Below are positions 1 through 5,555 of a stretch of DNA of 5,555 nucleotides, piece after piece. The notes beneath the pieces were generated by a model, which was not told the DNA's origin, made no database searches, and saw nothing but the letters and a program-made list of their open reading frames with translations. The translations under genes were made by a program, and so were the position numbers. Position 1 is the first letter of the stretch. Every line of letters starts with the position of its first letter. The DNA lies in assembly GCA_017389885.1 (NCBI GenBank), contig JAFPDR010000043.1:1-5555 (forward strand), in the 5' to 3' direction. Source of the DNA: Kiritimatiellia bacterium (GTDB taxonomy: Bacteria > Verrucomicrobiota > Kiritimatiellia > RFP12 > UBA1067).

Positions 1-1092
1 CTCCCGATCGGCTTCGGCGGGCTTCTCGCCAACTGCCCGCTCGCGGGCGTCACCGCTCCCGCGATGATGCACGACGGCGTGATATCGGTGCTCTCGTCCG
101 GCATCCCGACGATGGCCGGCGGCATCGTCGAACCCGGCGGGTTCCTCCACTACTTCTTCAAGTTCGGCATCGACACGGGCGTCTTCCCGATCATGATCTT
201 CATGGGCGTGGGCGCGATGACCGACTTCGGCCCGCTGATCGCCAACCCGAAGATGGCGCTTCTCGGCGGCGCCGCGCAGTTCGGCATCTTCTTCGCGCTC
301 TTCGGCGCGCTCGGCCTCGCGGCCGTCTTCGGAGCCGACTTCTTCGGAGGCGTCGCGCCCGTCAAGGCGGCGGCTTCCATCGGCATCATCGGCGGAGCTG
401 ACGGTCCGACTGCGATCTGGCTCACGAGCCGCCTCGCTCCGGACCTCCTCGGAGCGATCGCGGTCGCGGCGTACAGCTACATGGCGCTCGTCCCGATCAT
501 CCAGCCGCCGATCATGAACGCTCTCACGACGAAGAGCGAGCGCCTCATCAAGATGCCGCCGCTCCGTCCTGTCAAGAAGATCGAGAAGGTCTGCTTCCCG
601 CTCATCGTGCTGCTCCTCTGCGCGGTGCTGCTCAAGGACGCCGTCCCGCTCATCGGCGCGCTCATGCTCGGCAACCTCGCGAAGGAAGTGGGGCCCTCGG
701 TCGCCCGCATCGCGGACACGATGTCCAACGCGCTCATCAACATCGTGACGATCATGCTCGGACTCTCCGTGGGCTCGAAGCTCGCGTGCGAGAAGTTCCT
801 CTCCGGAACGACCCTCGGCATCCTCGCGCTCGGCCTCGTCGCGTTCTGCGTCGGCACGGCCGCGGGCGTCATAATGGCGAAGATCATGAACGTCTTCTCG
901 AAGGAGAAGGTGAACCCGCTCATCGGCTCGGCCGGCGTCTCGGCCGTCCCGATGGCCGCGCGCGTCTCCAACAAGGTGTCGCTCCAGAACGACCCGACGA
1001 ACTTCGTCCTCATGCAGGCGATGGGCCCGAACGTCTCCGGCGTGATCGGCTCGGCCGTCGTCGCAGGCGTTCTCTACACGCTCTGCCGCTGA
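1..1092 (+). CDS. Sodium ion-translocating decarboxylase, beta subunit (5'-truncated by window edge)
   Basis: This is the membrane subunit of a biotin-dependent Na+ pump (OadB/GcdB/MmdB family). It decarboxylates carboxybiotin presented by the carrier subunit and uses that energy to export Na+. The frame is open from base 1, so the N-terminus lies outside; 363 residues are visible, ending in TGA at 1090-1092. The opening segment [11 protein letters not shown], then [16 protein letters not shown] and GGADGPTAI, are family signatures. The residues known to be essential in Klebsiella OadB are all present at matching spacing: Asp203 (codon 400-402), Tyr229 26 residues later (478-480), and Asn373, Gly377 and Ser382 in [13 protein letters not shown] (913-951). 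Most of the protein is hydrophobic membrane segments. No downstream subunit follows, so alpha and carrier genes, if linked, lie upstream. Whether the substrate is oxaloacetate, methylmalonyl-CoA or glutaconyl-CoA cannot be told from this subunit, so no symbol is given. An internal ATG at 64 is not the start, because conserved sequence precedes it. Confidence 0.96.
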   Translation, partial: LPIGFGGLLANCPLAGVTAPAMMHDGVISVLSSGIPTMAGGIVEPGGFLHYFFKFGIDTGVFPIMIFMGVGAMTDFGPLIANPKMALLGGAAQFGIFFALFGALGLAAVFGADFFGGVAPVKAAASIGIIGGADGPTAIWLTSRLAPDLLGAIAVAAYSYMALVPIIQPPIMNALTTKSERLIKMPPLRPVKKIEKVCFPLIVLLLCAVLLKDAVPLIGALMLGNLAKEVGPSVARIADTMSNALINIVTIMLGLSVGSKLACEKFLSGTTLGILALGLVAFCVGTAAGVIMAKIMNVFSKEKVNPLIGSAGVSAVPMAARVSNKVSLQNDPTNFVLMQAMGPNVSGVIGSAVVAGVLYTLCR

Positions 1093-1103
1093 CGCGGACA
1101 GTT

Positions 1104-2276
1104 ATGGGGAGATGGTCTAGGGAGCGCGTAGCCGTTGCCGCGTACTTCGCGGTCCTGGGGCTGGTCTGCGCCACATGGGCGTCGTCCATCGACGACATGA
1201 AGCTGCTGCTCGGGCTCAACGAGGCCGAGCAGGGCTGGCTGCTGTTCTCCGGCCCCATCGGCAACCTCGTGAGCTTTACGTTCGCGAGCGCGCTGGTGAC
1301 GCGCATAGGAAGCCGCAGGAGCCTCCTGCTCGCGACGTGCGTGTACTTCGCCTCGGCGCTCGGGATAGCCGCGTGCTTCATCTGCCGCGCGCCTGTTGCG
1401 CTCTGGTGCGTCGCGATCGCCTCGCTCGGCGGGACGGGCAATCTCTTCAACATCTCCGTCAACACGCAGGGCGGGATCGTCGAGCGCAAGGCCGGGCGCA
1501 CGATCATGAACTCGTTCCACGCGATGTTCAGCGTGATGTGCCTCGTCGCGGGACTGCTCGCGCTCGTCGCGTCCAACGTCGGGCTTCCCCCCGGCTGGCG
1601 GCTGATGGGCGTACTTGCCGTTGCGGTCGTCGCGCATCTCGTGTTCCTGCCGTCGCTTCCGAAGGACAACGACGTCGCGAAGAAGGCGAAGGGCGAGGGG
1701 ATGCGCCGCCCCGACATGGCGCTCTTCCTGCTCGGGCTCGCCGCGCTCGTGATCATGGGCTGCGAAGGGTCCATCAACGACTGGGTGGGGGTCTTCTACC
1801 GCGACGCGCTCTCCGCGCCGGACGGACGCGTCAAGTGGGGCTTCTGCGCCGTCGCCGCGACGATGACCATCGGGCGTCTCGTCACCGACGGATTCATCAA
1901 CCGCTTCGGCGACGTCAGGGTGCTGCGCGCCCACTGCGTGCTGGTGGCGGCGGGACTCGGGATCGCGCTGTCCTCGCCGTACACGGGACTCTCCGGCCTT
2001 CCGCTCCACATCCTCGCGACGACCGGCTACGCCGTCGCGGGATACGGAATCTCGGCCCTCGCGCCGATCCTCTACTCGAAGGCTAACCGCGCGAAGTCGA
2101 TGCCCGCCGCGTCCGCGGTGACGTTCGTCGGCTCGATGGGCTTCCTCGGCTATTTCATGGGTCCGCCGATGATCGGACACGTCGCGCACGCGACGAGCCT
2201 TTCGATCTCGCTCGGGATCTTCGCCGTGCTGATCCTCGCGTGCCTTTTCCTGCGCCTCGAGGACGACAGGGGCTAG
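1104..2276 (+). CDS. Major facilitator superfamily transporter, MosC/YbjJ-like
   Basis: This is a 390-residue inner-membrane secondary transporter with about 12 hydrophobic segments in two halves, joined by a charged loop at residues 183-204. Features typical of the MosC/YbjJ branch are HAMFS (His139), EGSINDW (Glu221 to Trp227), MTIGRLVTDGFINRFG, and GYGISALAPILYSKA near the C-terminus. That branch includes rhizopine-locus MosC and E. coli YbjJ, which bear some resemblance to fucose permeases. The substrate is unknown; a sugar or sugar derivative is inference. ATG at 1104 is chosen because the first membrane segment starts at about residue 9 and earlier in-frame codons overlap the preceding gene with non-protein-like composition. 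No Shine-Dalgarno sequence is visible. The preceding TGA ends only 11 bases upstream, so translation may be coupled to the decarboxylase gene. The stop overlaps the convergent oxidoreductase gene by 4 bases. Confidence 0.92.
   Translation: MGRWSRERVAVAAYFAVLGLVCATWASSIDDMKLLLGLNEAEQGWLLFSGPIGNLVSFTFASALVTRIGSRRSLLLATCVYFASALGIAACFICRAPVALWCVAIASLGGTGNLFNISVNTQGGIVERKAGRTIMNSFHAMFSVMCLVAGLLALVASNVGLPPGWRLMGVLAVAVVAHLVFLPSLPKDNDVAKKAKGEGMRRPDMALFLLGLAALVIMGCEGSINDWVGVFYRDALSAPDGRVKWGFCAVAATMTIGRLVTDGFINRFGDVRVLRAHCVLVAAGLGIALSSPYTGLSGLPLHILATTGYAVAGYGISALAPILYSKANRAKSMPAASAVTFVGSMGFLGYFMGPPMIGHVAHATSLSISLGIFAVLILACLFLRLEDDRG
2273..2276. other. Shared CTAG: overlapping stop codons of two convergent genes
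   Basis: The transporter ends in TAG at 2274-2276 and the oxidoreductase ends in TAG on the minus strand at 2275-2273. The palindrome CTAG supplies both stops, giving a 4-base tail-to-tail overlap. I see no hairpin with a T-run on either side that would act as an intrinsic terminator. Confidence 0.9.
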
Positions 2277-3355
2277 ACCTTCTCCCAGCGGTTCGAATGC
2301 GCGGCGGAGCGCAGAGCGGCCTCGACGAAGCGCATCGTCCGCACTCCCTCCCTCGGCCCCGGGAAGTCGTGGGCCCTGCGGTCGCGAACCGACGCGCAGA
2401 ACTCGCGGTAGATGTTCGCGAACGCCTCGATGAAGCCCTCGTGGTGTCCGGCCGGTATGCGCGACAGCGCCGCGCTCTCCTCCGAAAGCGCCCTGATGTA
2501 CGGCGCGTTCCGCTTGTAGATGCGCTCGGGCGCGAAGGGGTACTTCACCGAAAGGTAGTTGTTCTCCTCCTGGTTCCAGAAGAGGGACGCCTTGTCTCCG
2601 TACACGCGCAGCCGCACGCCGTTCTCCTCCCCTGTCGCGACCTTCGAGACGACGAACGACGCCTTCGCGCCGCCGGAGAGCCTGAGGAGCATGGACGCGT
2701 CGTCGTCGAGCCTGTTGCCGGGCGCGAAGGACGAGAGGTCGGCGATCACCTGCTTCACCTGGAGCCCCGTCACGTGCTCGATGAGGTGGAAGCCGTGCAC
2801 CCCGATGTCCGCCACCACGCAGCTCGGGCCCGACTTCCTCGGGTTCATCTTCCACGCGTTGCGCTTGTCGAGCGGCTTGGAGAAGTCGATCTTGCGGAAC
2901 GATCCCTGCTGGTACTCGAGGACTACCTTGTCTATCCTGCCGAGCTCTCCCGAGGCGACGATGTCGCGCGCGAGCTTGACCATCGGGAAGCCGGAGTAGG
3001 TGAACGGGATGCCGAGCACGCGGCGCCTGCGCCGCGCTATCGCGCCGAGCTCCTCGGCCTGCGCGAGGGTCATCGAGAGCGGCTTCTCGCACATCACGTC
3101 GAAGCCCGCCTCGAGCGCGGCCTTCGCGATCTCGTAGTGCGAGTCGTTCGGCGTGCAGACGGAGATGAAGTCCGCCTTTCCGCGGCACCTCTCGATGAGC
3201 GCGCGCCAGTCGTCGGAGTGCGAGTAGCATCCGTCGACAAGGTCCGCGAGGTCGTCCATCCTTATCGCCATGCGGTGGATGGGTCCGATGAACGATCCCT
3301 TCCCCCCGCCTACCATTGCGTACTTGAGCCGCCTGCCGGTGTCCGTCTGTTTCAT
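2273..3355 (-). CDS. Gfo/Idh/MocA family NAD(P)-dependent oxidoreductase
   Basis: This is a predicted cytoplasmic dehydrogenase of 360 residues, probably acting on a sugar, inositol or related polyol; the substrate is not identifiable. The N-terminal Rossmann domain has the dinucleotide loop VGGGKGSFIG (residues 15-24), HRMAIRMD (27-34), CTPNDSHYEIAKAALEAG (67-84) and the family's catalytic-lysine motif EKP (90-92). The C-terminal domain has GPS..VADIGVHGFHL (Asp183, His187, probable substrate-site residues), RLDDDAS (215-221), GEENGVRLRVYG (242-253) and GHHEGFIEAFANIYREF (303-319). Spacing from Gly42 to the CTPN motif is about 20-25 residues shorter than I expect for this subfamily (see findings). 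The start at 3355 lacks a Shine-Dalgarno sequence but lies 6 bases after a TATAAT box, suggesting a leaderless message. The next Met (residue 14) would cut into the first beta strand. It is divergent from the glycoside hydrolase and convergent with the transporter. Confidence 0.95.
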   Translation of the reverse strand: MKQTDTGRRLKYAMVGGGKGSFIGPIHRMAIRMDDLADLVDGCYSHSDDWRALIERCRGKADFISVCTPNDSHYEIAKAALEAGFDVMCEKPLSMTLAQAEELGAIARRRRRVLGIPFTYSGFPMVKLARDIVASGELGRIDKVVLEYQQGSFRKIDFSKPLDKRNAWKMNPRKSGPSCVVADIGVHGFHLIEHVTGLQVKQVIADLSSFAPGNRLDDDASMLLRLSGGAKASFVVSKVATGEENGVRLRVYGDKASLFWNQEENNYLSVKYPFAPERIYKRNAPYIRALSEESAALSRIPAGHHEGFIEAFANIYREFCASVRDRRAHDFPGPREGVRTMRFVEAALRSAAHSNRWEKV

Positions 3356-3361
3356 GCCGTA

Positions 3362-3370
3362 ATTATACCA
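3362..3370 (-). promoter_or_regulatory. Extended -10 promoter driving the oxidoreductase gene
   Basis: On the minus strand, positions 3370 to 3362 read TGG then a perfect TATAAT (3367-3362), an extended -10 element. No good -35 is seen at 16-19 bases, which extended -10 promoters tolerate. Only 6 bases separate TATAAT from the ATG at 3355, so transcription should begin at or next to the start codon and the mRNA would be leaderless. Confidence 0.65.
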
Positions 3371-3388
3371 AATTCCGCGAGCGCGCGT

Positions 3389-3431
3389 TCCGGCGGATGC
3401 ATACTTTCGTATATTCCCAAGCTCCGCCGGA
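3389..3431. repeat. 9-bp perfect inverted repeat between divergent promoters (candidate operator)
   Basis: TCCGGCGGA at 3389-3397 and its exact reverse complement TCCGCCGGA at 3423-3431 flank 25 bases of AT-richer sequence (3398-3422). The right arm abuts the extended -10 of the hydrolase promoter, and the left arm lies about 20 bases upstream of the oxidoreductase -10. Both arms are upstream of the predicted transcript starts, so a DNA-level role such as a regulator site is more likely than an RNA hairpin. A regulator is not encoded in the window. Confidence 0.5.
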
Positions 3432-3442
3432 TTTGGTAGAAT
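3414..3442 (+). promoter_or_regulatory. Sigma70-type promoter with extended -10 driving the glycoside hydrolase gene
   Basis: TAGAAT at 3437-3442 (5 of 6 to TATAAT) is preceded directly by TGG, an extended -10 of the TGn type. A weak -35, TTCCCA at 3414-3419 (4 of 6 to TTGACA), sits at the ideal 17-base spacing. The predicted transcript start is about 3449-3451, giving a leader of about 20 bases before ATG 3469, or none if ATG 3451 is used. It is inferred from sequence only. Confidence 0.6.
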
Positions 3443-3456
3443 GTCGGCAAATGAAA

Positions 3457-3462
3457 AGGAGG
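3457..3462 (+). promoter_or_regulatory. Strong ribosome binding site for the glycoside hydrolase gene
   Basis: A perfect AGGAGG ends 6 bases before ATG 3469. It is the only clear Shine-Dalgarno sequence in front of any gene start in the window. It decides the choice of 3469 over the in-frame ATG at 3451, which it would otherwise lie within. Confidence 0.85.
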
Positions 3463-3468
3463 GAATCC

Positions 3469-5555
3469 ATGAAGATCAGCAGATTCGCCGTCGCGTCCGC
3501 GCTCGCGGCATGCGCGTTCGCCTCGTACGCCGACACCTACGCCACGTTCAAGGTCGAGGGCCGCGGGCTCCCGGTCGTGGAGGGAGTGGTGAGGGACACG
3601 CCCAAGGTCGAATGGGGGTTCGTCAACTTCATCGCGTTCGGCCCGGGCTGGCAGTACTCCGCGCAGGACTACGCCGCGAAGGAGCACAAGAAGGAGTCCG
3701 TGACCGACGCGAAGTACGGACAGGGGCTTGTGCACACCGCGAAGATGTGGCCGGGCGGACGCGGCATAGGCATCCGCGAGGAGTTCTTCGACGTCTCGAA
3801 GGGCGGCGCGGCGAAGGCGCACGTGAGGTGGACGATATCCTCTCTCGACGGCGCGCCGATGAAGCTCGAGCGCGCGTACCTGCGCTTTCCGCTCCCCGTC
3901 GACGACTTCGCCGGAGGCACGGTCGGCGGCTCGAGGCTTCCGGAAAGCTACGAGAAGGAGTGGATCGGAGTCGGCGACAAGGGGTCCATCGAGGTCGTCT
4001 CCAGGAGCGGCGCGAAGAAGCTCAGGCTCTCCGTCTCGTCCGGAAACGCCGTGATCGCGGACGCCCGCAAGGACAAGCAGGACCGCTTCGAGCTCCGGGT
4101 CGAGTTCCCGGGCGCGAAGGATTCCGCGAAGGCCGCCGTCGAGTTCGACGTGCAGGGCGTCTTCGCCGATTCGCTCAAGAAGGCGAACGGACGCGTCGCG
4201 CTTGACCTTCCGCCTCCGCCGATGAAGCTCGCGGCGAACGACGACTGGTGCGCCTTCCCGTACACGAACGACATCAAGCCGGGGTCGATCCTCGACTTCA
4301 GCTCCGTCACGGCGCGCGACGCGCCCGCGGGCAGGTACGGCTTCGCCAAGGTCACGAAGGACGGACACATCGCCTTCGAGAAGAGCCAGAAGCCGGTCCG
4401 CTTCGTGGGCGGCAACCTCTGCTTCGACGCCAACTTCCTCTCGAAGGAGGAGTGCAGGGCGGTGGTGAACGACTTCGTCCGCCGCGGATGGAACACGGTG
4501 CGCTTCCACCACATCGACGTCACGATCACCAAGGACGAGTGGAACAACGTCTGGAACCGCAGGACGCTGCCGGAGATCTCGCCGCAGAAGCTCGACCAGC
4601 TCGACTACCTCCTCGCCGAGTTCAAGAAGGCCGGCGTCTACGCGACGTTCGACCTCTACGCGATGGGCGCGCTCGGCAGCTGCGAGGGCTTCGACAAGCC
4701 CCTCAACAGCAACACCGTCAAGGCGATCGTCCCGATCCACAAGCCGGCCGAGGACCAGTGGTTCCGCCGCGCGATGGAGATCTTCGACCACGTGAACCCC
4801 TACACGGGCCTCAAGTGGAAGGACGACCCGGCGGTCCTCTTCGTCACGCTGATGAACGAGGACTCGATCGCCTCCGTCTGGTGGGGCGCGGCGGACGTGT
4901 ACGTCAAGAAGTACAACGAGTGGGCGAAGGCGAAGGGCCGTCCGCAGTACGAAAAGAAGGACATCGGCAAGCGCAGGGAGTTCGCCGAGTTCCTCTACGA
5001 GGTCAAGGCCCAGGCCAACGCGCGCATGGGCAAACGCCTCAGGGACGCAGGCGTCAGGGCGCTGATCTCCGGCTGCAACTGGTGGGACAACGCCGCGCAG
5101 ACATACGAGCGCGACGCGCTCGAGCTCGTTGACAACCACGGCTACGGAGACCATCCGCAGCCCAGCTACCAGAAGCTGCCGTTCCACATCAACCAGTCCT
5201 CGAACATCAAGAGCGGCGCGCCGAGCTACAACGAGCCGGTCATGAAGGCGCCCTCGCGCATCCTCGGCAAGCCGTTCGCGGTCACCGAGTTCAACTTCTG
5301 CAGCCCCAGCCGCCTGCGCGGCGAGGGCGGACTCATGATGGGCGCGTACGCGGCGCTGCAGGACTGGGACGCGATATACCGCTTCGCGTGGAGCCACGCC
5401 CGCGCGGCGCTCTCCGGCACGCACGAGGTCAAGGGCTTCGACAACGTGCGCGATCCGGTCGGACAGCTCACCGAGCGCCAGATCGTGCTGCTCTTCGGAC
5501 GCGGCGACGTGAGCGCGGCGAAGAACGTCTACGGATACGGCGTCACGAAGGACGA
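3469..5555 (+). CDS. Exported glycoside hydrolase, clan GH-A (GH5-like) TIM barrel, 3'-truncated by window edge
   Basis: The frame is open from ATG 3469 to the right edge; 695 residues are visible. The N-terminus is a signal peptide (K2, R5, hydrophobic 6-18), with possible cleavage after Ala21 or lipoprotein processing at Cys15 (LAAC). Residues about 22-245 look like a beta-rich accessory domain, followed by a proline linker (248-251). A TIM barrel begins near residue 310 (RFVGGNLCF). Clan GH-A landmarks appear in order: WNTVRFHHID (341-350, Arg345), LMNED with probable acid/base Glu464, DNHGYGDHP (555-563, His557/Tyr559), VTEFN with probable nucleophile Glu607, and RFAWSH with Trp641. The acid/base to nucleophile spacing of 143 residues is compatible with a retaining GH-A enzyme. 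The polysaccharide or glycoside substrate is unknown, and I cannot assign a numbered family. ATG 3469 is chosen because AGGAGG lies 6 bases upstream; an in-frame ATG at 3451 is an alternative start. It would act in the periplasm or at the outer surface. Confidence 0.88.
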   Translation, partial: MKISRFAVASALAACAFASYADTYATFKVEGRGLPVVEGVVRDTPKVEWGFVNFIAFGPGWQYSAQDYAAKEHKKESVTDAKYGQGLVHTAKMWPGGRGIGIREEFFDVSKGGAAKAHVRWTISSLDGAPMKLERAYLRFPLPVDDFAGGTVGGSRLPESYEKEWIGVGDKGSIEVVSRSGAKKLRLSVSSGNAVIADARKDKQDRFELRVEFPGAKDSAKAAVEFDVQGVFADSLKKANGRVALDLPPPPMKLAANDDWCAFPYTNDIKPGSILDFSSVTARDAPAGRYGFAKVTKDGHIAFEKSQKPVRFVGGNLCFDANFLSKEECRAVVNDFVRRGWNTVRFHHIDVTITKDEWNNVWNRRTLPEISPQKLDQLDYLLAEFKKAGVYATFDLYAMGALGSCEGFDKPLNSNTVKAIVPIHKPAEDQWFRRAMEIFDHVNPYTGLKWKDDPAVLFVTLMNEDSIASVWWGAADVYVKKYNEWAKAKGRPQYEKKDIGKRREFAEFLYEVKAQANARMGKRLRDAGVRALISGCNWWDNAAQTYERDALELVDNHGYGDHPQPSYQKLPFHINQSSNIKSGAPSYNEPVMKAPSRILGKPFAVTEFNFCSPSRLRGEGGLMMGAYAALQDWDAIYRFAWSHARAALSGTHEVKGFDNVRDPVGQLTERQIVLLFGRGDVSAAKNVYGYGVTKD

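Larger units (their letters stand above)
3356..3468. other. Divergent intergenic control region
   Basis: This 113-base region is the only substantial non-coding stretch in the window and is visibly richer in A and T than the flanking genes. It carries both divergent promoters, the 9-bp inverted repeat, a small inverted ATAC/GTAT pair (3401-3412) and the hydrolase ribosome binding site. The two outer 12-base blocks, 3362-3373 and 3431-3442, are reverse complements of each other at 11 of 12 positions, so the region is close to mirror-symmetric. Confidence 0.7.

Noticed and set aside
786..1103. Upstream extension of the transporter frame to position 786
   Set aside because: That part overlaps the conserved C-terminus of the decarboxylase subunit and translates to Arg-rich sequence unlike an MFS N-terminus; the membrane protein begins at 1104.
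2255..2262. CCTCGAGG palindrome near the convergent junction as a terminator
   Set aside because: The 8-base palindrome has no loop and no following T-run, and lies within the transporter coding region, so it is most likely chance in GC-rich DNA.
1074..3230. Minus-strand open frame of 718 codons
   Set aside because: It runs antisense to the transporter and out of frame through the oxidoreductase. Its translation is rich in Arg, Ala and Gly with no recognisable motif, as expected for a shadow of GC-rich coding DNA.
2240..3439. Plus-strand open frame of 399 codons opposite the oxidoreductase
   Set aside because: It is antisense to a clear Gfo/Idh/MocA protein, and its composition (repetitive Arg, Val, Glu, His) does not look like a real protein.
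3441..4205. Plus-strand frame starting at ATG 3441
   Set aside because: It overlaps the hydrolase in another frame. Its ATG lies inside the predicted -10/start-site region and the product is Arg-rich without motifs.
3352..5424. Minus-strand open frame of 690 codons opposite the glycoside hydrolase
   Set aside because: The plus frame from 3469 has a signal peptide, ribosome site and ordered catalytic motifs. The antisense frame is Arg/Val/Leu-rich low-complexity translation with no motif.

Overview
The window reads as part of a GC-rich (about 60-65 % by eye), densely coding bacterial chromosome. It holds four protein genes: one cut by the left edge, two complete, and one cut by the right edge. 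A sodium-pump decarboxylase subunit next to a secreted glycoside hydrolase and a Gfo/Idh/MocA-type oxidoreductase suggests an anaerobic, sugar- or polysaccharide-degrading bacterium. A gut or sediment member of the Verrucomicrobiota/Kiritimatiellota/Lentisphaerota group would fit, but that is a low-confidence inference from gene content only.

Layout. (1) Positions 1-1092, plus strand: the C-terminal 363 residues of the beta subunit of a Na+-translocating biotin-dependent decarboxylase. (2) Positions 1104-2276, plus strand, 11 bases further on: a complete 390-residue major facilitator transporter resembling the MosC/YbjJ branch. (3) Positions 2273-3355, minus strand: a complete 360-residue Gfo/Idh/MocA oxidoreductase. 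It meets the transporter tail-to-tail, and both genes take their TAG stop from the same CTAG. (4) Positions 3356-3468: the only intergenic region of any size. It is a divergent promoter region with two near mirror-image extended -10 elements and a 9-bp perfect inverted repeat. (5) Positions 3469 to the right edge, plus strand: an exported clan GH-A-like glycoside hydrolase, open at the edge, with 695 residues visible.

How they may work together. The hydrolase and oxidoreductase diverge from one control region and are probably co-regulated. One plausible reading is that the exported hydrolase releases a sugar, the MFS protein imports a solute, and the oxidoreductase acts on a sugar or polyol. 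The decarboxylase beta subunit belongs to energy conservation and is probably the end of a separate unit just upstream, with the transporter possibly read through from it. Substrates cannot be fixed from sequence alone.

Most notable: the mirrored divergent promoters, which predict leaderless or nearly leaderless mRNAs on both sides; an oxidoreductase whose Rossmann domain looks about 20-25 residues short; and a glycoside hydrolase that I cannot place in a numbered family. I saw no RNA gene, CRISPR array, insertion sequence or clear intrinsic terminator.
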